From contig JAGROY010000142.1 in NCBI GenBank assembly GCA_020439995.1, positions 1 to 48,421 of the forward strand: 48,421 bases of DNA. The letters run 5' to 3'. Source of the DNA: Verrucomicrobiia bacterium. Lineage in GTDB: Bacteria; Verrucomicrobiota; Verrucomicrobiia; Verrucomicrobiales; DEV007. The notes beneath the pieces are model-generated. The model was not told where the DNA came from. It saw only the letters and a program-made list of their open reading frames with translations, and ran no database searches. Positions 42,626-48,421 of the stretch are shown piece after piece (position 1 is the first letter of the stretch; each line of letters starts with the position of its first letter). Made by a program: the position numbers and the translations under genes.

Positions 42626-44539
42626 GTGGCCGATACAGAATTCCTTAGCTGCCCAAATTGCCTTCAGACCTTTCTCTCTCAGGGTTCTGCCTGGGATCGG
42701 TTCGTTCAGTGCGCCCACTGTGCCCACCAGGATTCGCGGCAGGTCTTTCCTGCGGTGCAGCCGCCGCGATCGTCCCATGGCTTGCCAACGCAGCTTCCGT
42801 CACCTCGTCCCTCCAGCACTCAACCTGCCAGCTCCGACCCAATGCGACCGGGCCTGCCAATGAATGCTCCGCCAGCTGTGGAAACCGCTGCCTCTACTCA
42901 GCCTTATACAGAAACAGAATCACCAGTGATTCATGAGGACTTCGTGTTCTCGTGCCCTGCCTGCTGCCAAACGCTTTCGATCGCCGCGGCCAGTGCTGGC
43001 GAAGCCATCGACTGTTCGGCGTGCGGTACGGCAGTAGTGTCGCCTGATCCGCTGAGGGGCGAGCCAGCGATTCTCTTTAGTGATCTTTTGCAACGCATGG
43101 GAATTGCGCCAATCCCTGCAAATGATCCGATCGCCCCGGAGGCACCAATAGCTCACCGACAAATCGCCGAGTTCCAGCTGAACCCCGTCAAAGAGGAAAC
43201 GCCGGGAATTCCAGTGATGCCGGATCCAATGGCGTGGCTGAACGACGAGCAGCCAGCACCGCAGCCCGGGAACATCAATCGTGAGCCTCTTTGGCCGATC
43301 GACGACAGCGAAGCAAAAGCGGCTACTGCGCCACCTTCCACCGGGCCAGAAGAAAATGCCGCACGCCCAAGCTTCAAAGTCGCAGATTTTCTTCAGACTC
43401 CTGCACCTAAACGAGAGGCCCCTTCAGAAATTCCGCAGCCTACACCAGCCGCCTATGGGGCTTCCGTCACATCGAAATTCCGCAAACAGGGAGATCGGCG
43501 TTCAACGCCCCTGCGCATCGCAAGGGCGTTACCAAGAACATCCACGGTACCTAGACGGTCGTTTACTTCGACAGAAATCGCGACTGCAGCCGTAGCCGTG
43601 ATTGCAGTGGGAGCTGCCAGCTACGCTCTGTTCCTTTCTCCCAACAAAGATTCCAAGGTCGACGATTCACTGGTGCAGCCCAAGACTGCAGTCGTCACTC
43701 AGACCGATGATGACGCACCCTCCGCCCAGGCGTCTGATGCGATCGCTATCCGAGCGAACACTCCAGCACCCGACGTGAACGGATTCGAGATCGACAGGGT
43801 TCTACAGGACGTTTCGCCTCCAGTGCACGCTGAAGAACAACCTGCCGAACCGCAAGCGATGCAGGAGGAACAGGCACAACCGCAGCCAAATCCGAAAATC
43901 GTCAACTTCGAGAAGTCTCGGAATGCCTTGCGGGCATTCTGCGAAGCGACGACCCCCGATGAACTCCTCAATTACGTGCTGAAGCCTGAGGTTCATGAGG
44001 CAAGCGTACGGAGCTATTTTGAAAAGAACGGCCCCGCGTGCTTCCAACTGCGTGAGCTCATCCATGGCCAGACATCGCTCTCGAAAGAAGACGGGCGCTA
44101 CTGGAGCAGCTTCCTGGTGCAGACGAACAAGAACCCGCGCGGTTTCACCGTAACAGTGCAGGAGACAGACACAGGCCCACGCTTGTCCTGGCCGGCCTTT
44201 ATTCAACACCACGACAGCCTTTTCGAGGACTATTTGGACCAACAACCCACCGAGCCTCAAGTCTACTGCGCAAATATCAGCCGCGGATACAGTATCGATC
44301 CCAACGCTCCAGATCCAAAGAAGTTTCACTGCTTCCGCGTCCGCGGTTCAGACTCACCGCGAGGCAAAGTGAAGGCTTATGTGGAACGCAACAGTTATCT
44401 GGGTGAGCAGCTGGAACGCAATGTGGATTGGGACAGTGAAGTTCCTGTGACGGTAGAGCTTCAGTGGGTAGTCGATGAGGCCAACCCTAACACGCCCCCC
44501 ACACTTTACCTCCGCGAAGTTTTGGAATACCTCTGGTAG
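42626..44539 (+). CDS. Double zinc-ribbon membrane protein, unknown function
   Basis: 637 residues, GTG start; no clear Shine-Dalgarno sequence. Two N-terminal zinc ribbons are visible: C9/C12 with C29/C32, and C110/C113 with C130/C133. They resemble the MJ0042-type finger found on PVC membrane proteins. A long Pro/Ala/Glu-rich, probably disordered stretch follows (about 140-310), then one membrane segment (about 318-337), a second disordered linker, and a C-terminal domain (about 430-637) of mixed alpha/beta type (ALRAFCEATTPDELLNYVL near its start). The zinc part would be cytoplasmic and the last domain outside. I do not recognise the family of that domain. It is followed by the ACP phosphodiesterase gene after 22 bp. 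Confidence 0.75.
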   Translation: MADTEFLSCPNCLQTFLSQGSAWDRFVQCAHCAHQDSRQVFPAVQPPRSSHGLPTQLPSPRPSSTQPASSDPMRPGLPMNAPPAVETAASTQPYTETESPVIHEDFVFSCPACCQTLSIAAASAGEAIDCSACGTAVVSPDPLRGEPAILFSDLLQRMGIAPIPANDPIAPEAPIAHRQIAEFQLNPVKEETPGIPVMPDPMAWLNDEQPAPQPGNINREPLWPIDDSEAKAATAPPSTGPEENAARPSFKVADFLQTPAPKREAPSEIPQPTPAAYGASVTSKFRKQGDRRSTPLRIARALPRTSTVPRRSFTSTEIATAAVAVIAVGAASYALFLSPNKDSKVDDSLVQPKTAVVTQTDDDAPSAQASDAIAIRANTPAPDVNGFEIDRVLQDVSPPVHAEEQPAEPQAMQEEQAQPQPNPKIVNFEKSRNALRAFCEATTPDELLNYVLKPEVHEASVRSYFEKNGPACFQLRELIHGQTSLSKEDGRYWSSFLVQTNKNPRGFTVTVQETDTGPRLSWPAFIQHHDSLFEDYLDQQPTEPQVYCANISRGYSIDPNAPDPKKFHCFRVRGSDSPRGKVKAYVERNSYLGEQLERNVDWDSEVPVTVELQWVVDEANPNTPPTLYLREVLEYLW

Positions 44540-44561
44540 CGGCAGGCTATAGCGGCTGCGC

Positions 44562-45188
44562 ATGAACTTCCTTGCACATTTCTTCCTGGCAGAAGGTTCC
44601 CCGGAAACTCTCGCCGGCAACTTCCTGGGAGATTTCATCAAGGGCCCCATCACCGATTCCGATTTCAGCCCGGGAATCGCACAGGGAATACGAACCCATC
44701 GCGCTGTCGATGCCTTTGCCGATCGCCATCCCGCGACGAGCATCAGCCGTCAGCGATTTTCTGTCAGATATCGGAGGATCTCAGGAATCATCGTCGACAT
44801 CGCCTACGATCACTTTCTATCGCGCCACTGGCCAACGTTCTCCCAGCACGAGATCTCCGCATTCATCGACAGCTCCTACGCCGCTGTCGAACTTCACAGC
44901 CACCTGATGCCGCAACATCTTGCCGACATCATCCCAACGATGCGCGAGCAAAACTGGCTGGAGGAAACCAGAACCCTGAACGGCCTCGAGCGGATATTCT
45001 ACCGCATGTCCCATCGCTCCCCCATCCTTAACACCATCCGGGAAGCACGAGACGAAGTGGAACAGAATTTCGATGCCCTTGAAAGCGACTTCCTGCGCTT
45101 TTTCCCGGAACTGGTGGCGCACGTTCAGGAGCGGCGGCGGATGAGCACCCATAGCGGAGATGGTCGCGGGCGGAGTGCTCCGGCTTGA
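44562..45188 (+). CDS. acpH: Acyl-carrier-protein phosphodiesterase (AcpH-like)
   Basis: 208 residues. MNFLAHFFLAEG, GNFLGDFIKGP, GIRTHRAVDAFADRHP and DIAYDHFLSRHW are the four conserved blocks of ACP phosphodiesterase (DUF479), an HD-like metal enzyme that removes the 4'-phosphopantetheine group from ACP. The metal-binding His/Asp residues in these blocks are present. The last five codons and the stop lie inside the palindromic repeat at 45172-45253, so the natural C-terminus was probably changed by that element. It follows the zinc-ribbon gene by 22 bp on the same strand. Confidence 0.9.
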   Translation: MNFLAHFFLAEGSPETLAGNFLGDFIKGPITDSDFSPGIAQGIRTHRAVDAFADRHPATSISRQRFSVRYRRISGIIVDIAYDHFLSRHWPTFSQHEISAFIDSSYAAVELHSHLMPQHLADIIPTMREQNWLEETRTLNGLERIFYRMSHRSPILNTIREARDEVEQNFDALESDFLRFFPELVAHVQERRRMSTHSGDGRGRSAPA

Positions 45189-45253
45189 CGGAGCTTTTTC
45201 TGTTCGAGCAATGTTCGTCCGGCTAAAAAGCGCCGCCAAGCCGGACGCACTCC
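45172..45253. repeat. Dispersed palindromic repeat, copy 2
   Basis: 82 bp, GGAGTGC at one end and GCACTCC at the other. CCGGCTTGACGGAGCTTTTT faces AAAAAGCGCCGCCAAGCCGG, forming a long imperfect hairpin with about 23 loop bases. It is about 85% identical to the copy at 20641-20723, over the full length and in the same orientation. It overlaps the end of the acpH-like gene and supplies its stop codon TGA. Confidence 0.8.
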
Positions 45254-45368
45254 AGGACAAAGCCACGCGATTTTCCTACTGACCGCATCCGTGCAACATC
45301 ATCCGGACGATGAATTCTTACCAGCGCGTCATCGATCCCTTACAACAACGTTTCTCACGACTCTGCTT

Positions 45369-46049
45369 TCACCCTGTTTCCTCGATCGTCAATATCCAGT
45401 CGCCGCTGACATAAGAGTCCCGATTGAGAAACATGTCTCCGAACGTTTCGCGAAGCTGATCAAGACGCCCATCCTGCGGAACAGGAAACGCTTCGCGGCA
45501 TACGCGTTTTGCCCGATTGATCATCTCAGATCGATCCAGACGGTCGGCGATTTCATCAAGTTCCATCCAGCACAAATACCCTTCGCCACTGAACTGCAGA
45601 CTCATGAATCCTGCGCACGGAAGCTCTTCGTCAAATTTCAACAAATACGGGCAAACCGCTCCCACCTGAATTGATGCCGAATTTGGAAGAAAGTACAGGT
45701 CATCGTCCCCGGTCGTCGTGAGCCGGATACTGCTGCGCCCATCTTTGCCAAGGCTCCCAAGGTTCAAATAAAGATTGCCAACAGCTTTGTCGAAGTCGCT
45801 GTCATCCAATTGATTCCAGAGGCCACCCCATTCCTTGCTGTTCTCCCTCATGCTTGGCTTAACATCCTCCGCCATCGAGAGTTTTGCGGGCTCTCCCCAG
45901 GTGAGCTGCAACGTACTCCCAAAGAAATTCGGCGTGGTATCAATCCAAGGCTCGCTGCGGAGAGTCTCGGCAAGCGATTTCAAGGATCTGAGGGACACAT
46001 CGAGCTTCGTTTCCGGGTAAAACAAAGTGATAGAAGAATAAAGACCCAT
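45369..46049 (-). CDS. Unknown soluble protein
   Basis: 226 residues; function not recognised. No signal peptide or membrane segment. Alternating strands and helices (LYSSITLFYPETKLDVSLRS, SIQVGAVCPYLLKFDEELP, CWMELDEIADRLDRSE) look like a compact cytoplasmic alpha/beta protein. Codon use and composition match neighbours, and no overlapping gene on the other strand is better. It lies 155 bp downstream of queE on the same strand and may be in its transcript. The 180-bp gap to the acpH-like gene holds the second palindromic repeat. Confidence 0.68.
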   Translation of the reverse strand: MGLYSSITLFYPETKLDVSLRSLKSLAETLRSEPWIDTTPNFFGSTLQLTWGEPAKLSMAEDVKPSMRENSKEWGGLWNQLDDSDFDKAVGNLYLNLGSLGKDGRSSIRLTTTGDDDLYFLPNSASIQVGAVCPYLLKFDEELPCAGFMSLQFSGEGYLCWMELDEIADRLDRSEMINRAKRVCREAFPVPQDGRLDQLRETFGDMFLNRDSYVSGDWILTIEETG

Positions 46050-46204
46050 ACGTTCGTCGGCAAATTTCTAGAATCGGAATGAACGAAATCCTGTGGCGGC
46101 TCAAGCACGAATTGCGATCGATCAAAATTGAACCCAAGCGGTCTGGATGCAAATCTGCTCTGGGCAGCTTCAGATTGGCCCTTGTCGACTGCGCCACAAC
46201 CAGA

Positions 46205-46864
46205 TCAAACACCCTTCTTCGTCGGCTCCCAGATGAACTTGTGCATCTGCAACTGGAAGCGAACATCGAGCTTGTCCTCAAGCATCCATGCCACGATGTC
46301 ACGGGGATTGATCTTCCCAAAGACGGGCGACAGCAACACTGCGCCGCACCGCTCAATCAGACCGAACTCGCGGATCTTGTCACGGCTCCATTCGTAGTCT
46401 TCACGAGATCCAAGGACAAACTTCACTTCGTCCTTCTGCGTCAGGTGATCGATGTTCGTGTAGAGGTTGCTCTCCGACTCCCCACTGCTCGGCGTCTTGA
46501 GATCCATGATCCGATGCACGCGCGGATCGACTCCAGAAATGTCAGTGCCTCCGCTGGTTTCAATGAGCACTATGCGCCCGGCATCGCAAAACATCGTCAT
46601 CAGCGGCAGCACATTTTTTTGCAGCAATGGCTCGCCGCCGGTAATCTCGACCAGTGGGCAATCCATGGCTTCGACCTCTTCGAAAATCGACCGAAGCGTC
46701 CGCTTCTTCCCTTCGTAGAAGGCGTATTCGGTGTCGCAGTATGTGCAGCGCAGATTGCAGAACGTCAGGCGCACGAATGCACACCATCTTCCGGCCCAGG
46801 TGCTTTCGCCCTGAATCGATTGGTACACTTCATTAATCGTCAGCGTAGGTTCTTTATCAGACAT
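46205..46864 (-). CDS. queE: 7-carboxy-7-deazaguanine synthase (QueE)
   Basis: 219 residues from ATG 46864; further upstream the frame reads through a terminator-like hairpin. The radical SAM motif CX3CX2C is at C36, C40 and C43 (FCNLRCTYCDTEYAF). The N-terminal NEVYQSIQGEST, the ITGGEPLLQK motif and the 'E-T-S-G-G' block are typical of QueE. It converts 6-carboxytetrahydropterin to carboxy-deazaguanine, the ring-contraction step toward preQ0 and queuosine. Other queuosine genes are not in the window. A hairpin with seven Ts ends 26 bases before its ATG, so the leader may regulate it. Confidence 0.93.
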   Translation of the reverse strand: MSDKEPTLTINEVYQSIQGESTWAGRWCAFVRLTFCNLRCTYCDTEYAFYEGKKRTLRSIFEEVEAMDCPLVEITGGEPLLQKNVLPLMTMFCDAGRIVLIETSGGTDISGVDPRVHRIMDLKTPSSGESESNLYTNIDHLTQKDEVKFVLGSREDYEWSRDKIREFGLIERCGAVLLSPVFGKINPRDIVAWMLEDKLDVRFQLQMHKFIWEPTKKGV

Positions 46865-46890
46865 GACACCGCAGGCTGGAATCCTAGAAT

Positions 46891-46926
46891 AAAAAAACCC
46901 GAACTCAGCACTCGCTGAGAACGGGC
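46891..46926 (-). terminator. Terminator-like hairpin in the leader of queE (possible attenuator)
   Basis: On the minus strand CCCG-TT-CTCAGC-gagt-GCTGAG-TT-CGGG (46925 to 46898) is a symmetric stem with one TT/TT internal mismatch, followed by seven Ts (46897-46891). This is a classical intrinsic terminator. It points toward queE and ends only 26 bases before the queE ATG. No -35 box is seen at the right spacing for a promoter inside this gap. It either ends the transcript of the amidase gene upstream or controls read-through into queE. Confidence 0.75.
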
Positions 46927-46984
46927 AGGAAACAAGGCTAGTGCAGGCTGCAAACACTTTTACGGCGTCGCGCACCCACAGCGT

Positions 46985-47024
46985 TCACCCTGATAACAAG
47001 CTAACCAAAGCTAGGACAGGGTGA
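46985..47024 (-). promoter_or_regulatory. Structured leader element upstream of queE
   Basis: On the minus strand TCACCCTG (47017-47024) and CAGGGTGA (46985-46992) form a perfect 8-bp stem. Inside it CTAGC-tttg-GTTAG forms a small hairpin with one G-U pair. It lies about 60 bases before the terminator-like hairpin, as an aptamer or antiterminator would. It does not match the preQ1-I consensus that I know. It could also be part of an independent small RNA. Confidence 0.4.
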
Positions 47025-47129
47025 CAGGTCTGCAACTGGTTTTTGCGCCAGAAAACGGGGAAACTGCACGAAACTTTTGCCAATTAAAAATGCCATGGCT
47101 TCTAAAACGGCCCTCGTTCCTGTGCGCGA

Positions 47130-48421
47130 CTACAGAGACGGTCGTTGCAGATGGGCATCGCCCTTCGCTTGAAAGGCAGCTCCCAGCGCCAGCAGGGAAT
47201 CGTCGGCATATGGCTGGCCGGTGAAGGTGATCGAGCGCGAACGCAACCTGCGCGGCTCATCACTGGAAATCTCCCAGGCACCGTGCGGTAACACCACAGT
47301 CGGATGCCCTGTAAGATTGGTAACGACGAGATCATCACCGCCGATCCAGGCATCCACTTGGCTAGTCGCCCGCGCCACATCTTCCATCAATACTGATCTC
47401 AGACGATTGGCCCGAATGTAGTCGACGGCTGAGACAAAACGCATCCGCTGAAACCTCTCCTTCCACCGGTTGAAACCATGGGCGTCAGTGATACCCGCAG
47501 CGGTCACTTCATCGAATGCCGCAGCAGCTTCGATCGACAGCATTGATGCCAGCTGATTCGCCAATTGCCTCCCTGGTAAATCGATCGGCAATAACGTTGC
47601 TCCCAAATCCCGCAGTATCTCCAATGCATCCTCGTCCCGGCCTTCGAAGTAGCCGACCCGCATTCCCTTGATTTCACTTTTGACCGGCCACTGGAACGGA
47701 CGCGTTACCGCCGCAGCATCCTTCCCATCGGCACCATGAATTGCTTCGAACACAATAGCGCAGTCTTCGACTGAACGCGCGATCGGCCCCAGCTTGTCCA
47801 TCGTCCATGAAAGAGGCATACACCCGTATCTGCTCACCCGCCCGAAAGTCGGGCGCAGACCAGTCGCCCGACACCGAATGCAGGGTGACACGATACTCCC
47901 CAGCGTTTCACTCCCGATCGCAAAGCCAACGAGCCCGGCCGCTACCGCAGATGCAGGACCAGCCGATGAGCCACTGGATCCCTGCTCTGGAAAAAACGGA
48001 TTCCGCGTCATCCCGCCGAACCATTGATCTCCTTCAGCCAGCGCACCAGTCGTCAGCTTGGCTACCAGCACTGCTCCCGCCGCATTCAATTTATCGACAA
48101 CCGTCGCCGTGTGACCGAATTGCTGATCCTTGTAAAACGCCGCGCCCCAGGTGGTCGGATAGCCAGCACAGGCGATCAGATCCTTTGCTCCCCAGGGGAT
48201 GCCGTGCAACGGGCCACGGTACCGCCCCGCTGCGATTTCTTCGTCAGCCCTCGCAGCCTGCTGCAATGCGAGATCCTCGGTCAGATTGACGACACACTTC
48301 AACACCTCGTCGTAGCGCTTCAATCGCCCGAGGTAAAGCCGCGTCAACTCCAGCGATGTCACCTTTCGAGTGCGCACCAGTCGGGACAGTGACGCGACCG
48401 GAAGAAACGCCAAATCCTCAT
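47130..48421 (-). CDS. Amidase signature family enzyme, N-terminus outside window
   Basis: At least 430 residues; the frame stays open to the right edge, so the start is outside. The Ser-cisSer-Lys triad is visible: K in PWGAKDLIACAG, S in GSSGSSAGPASAVAA, and the nucleophilic S in GSETLGSIVSP. The last block usually reads 'D-T-G-G-S-I'; E-T-L-G-S-I here is a minor change. The family hydrolyses amide bonds (for example GatA, or nitrile-pathway and peptide amidases). Lack of gatB or gatC nearby and the sequence suggest a stand-alone amidase, substrate unknown. It is on the same strand as queE, 265 bp upstream, with a terminator-like hairpin between. Confidence 0.88.
   Translation of the reverse strand, partial: EDLAFLPVASLSRLVRTRKVTSLELTRLYLGRLKRYDEVLKCVVNLTEDLALQQAARADEEIAAGRYRGPLHGIPWGAKDLIACAGYPTTWGAAFYKDQQFGHTATVVDKLNAAGAVLVAKLTTGALAEGDQWFGGMTRNPFFPEQGSSGSSAGPASAVAAGLVGFAIGSETLGSIVSPCIRCRATGLRPTFGRVSRYGCMPLSWTMDKLGPIARSVEDCAIVFEAIHGADGKDAAAVTRPFQWPVKSEIKGMRVGYFEGRDEDALEILRDLGATLLPIDLPGRQLANQLASMLSIEAAAAFDEVTAAGITDAHGFNRWKERFQRMRFVSAVDYIRANRLRSVLMEDVARATSQVDAWIGGDDLVVTNLTGHPTVVLPHGAWEISSDEPRRLRSRSITFTGQPYADDSLLALGAAFQAKGDAHLQRPSL

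Noticed and set aside
46079..46918. 279-residue open frame on the plus strand over queE
   Set aside because: Antisense shadow of queE, which has full radical SAM motifs; the plus frame shows no domain.
46865..47129. Classical preQ1-I riboswitch before queE
   Set aside because: The short stem with A-rich tail (consensus ending AAAAAACUA) is not present; a CTGG...CCAG hairpin near 47040 lacks the tail and is far from the gene.
1..48421. CRISPR array, insertion sequence or prophage
   Set aside because: No regularly spaced repeats, transposase, integrase or phage structural genes were seen.

Overview
The window looks like a piece of a chromosome from the PVC superphylum, most likely Verrucomicrobiota. 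This is inferred from gene content: DUF1080/3-keto-disaccharide hydrolase, cyclically permuted mutarotase, large secreted LamG and purple-acid-phosphatase proteins with a C-terminal 'S-x-DL-x-x-W ... (F/Y)-(F/Y)-R-V' module, several Ser/Thr kinases (one fused to a sigma-factor-like domain), FGE-sulfatase-like proteins and a sulfotransferase. No IS element, phage or CRISPR array was seen. Gene density is high and operons are short. The three places of visible decay or low gene density are the left edge, 15.9-16.7 kb and 35.0-35.9 kb.

Layout. 0-6.6 kb: the broken end of an RHS-repeat protein at the left edge, an IlvD/Edd sugar-acid dehydratase, a membrane-anchored AlgX/AlgJ-like O-acetyltransferase homologue, a small BON-like protein, a PA0069-type radical SAM protein and a secreted DUF1080 protein. 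6.7-10.2 kb: a complete Mla/MCE lipid-transport operon on the minus strand (MlaE with an N-terminal extension, MlaF, MlaD, PqiC-like lipoprotein). 10.3-19.1 kb: a secreted beta-propeller tightly coupled to a sigma-like/kinase fusion, a membrane M48 peptidase, a VapBC toxin-antitoxin pair, a decayed stretch and a second, membrane-bound kinase. 19.3-23.1 kb: a membrane-anchored protein with a regulatory-like beta domain, a dispersed palindromic repeat, a tandem pair of paralogous small lipoprotein-like genes and a mutarotase-like Kelch protein. 23.3-25.8 kb: sulfotransferase plus two half-size EamA/SMR-type membrane proteins, then a rhomboid protease.

26.3-34.4 kb holds a tightly overlapping five-gene minus-strand operon (patatin, PaaK-like CoA ligase, thiolase, FadB-like, acyl-CoA dehydrogenase). 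It could in principle release, activate and beta-oxidise acyl chains. Its leader contains a candidate promoter, an operator-like inverted repeat and nested hairpins. 34.4-36 kb: a CDP-alcohol phosphatidyltransferase, tRNA-Arg(CCT) with a terminator, and a gene-poor stretch. 35.9-42.5 kb: a minus-strand operon of secreted proteins (LamG, TolB-like propeller, FGE-like lipoprotein) divergent from a secreted purple acid phosphatase.

42.6-48.4 kb: a double zinc-ribbon membrane protein, an ACP phosphodiesterase whose last codons lie in the second copy of the palindromic repeat, an unknown protein, queE preceded by a terminator-like hairpin in its leader, and an amidase that runs off the right edge.

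The strongest leads are: the sigma-like/kinase fusion coupled to an exported propeller; the self-contained lipid-breakdown operon with a structured leader; the attenuator-like hairpin before queE; the two-copy palindromic repeat; and the RHS remnant at the left edge. None is shown to be a new system from sequence alone.
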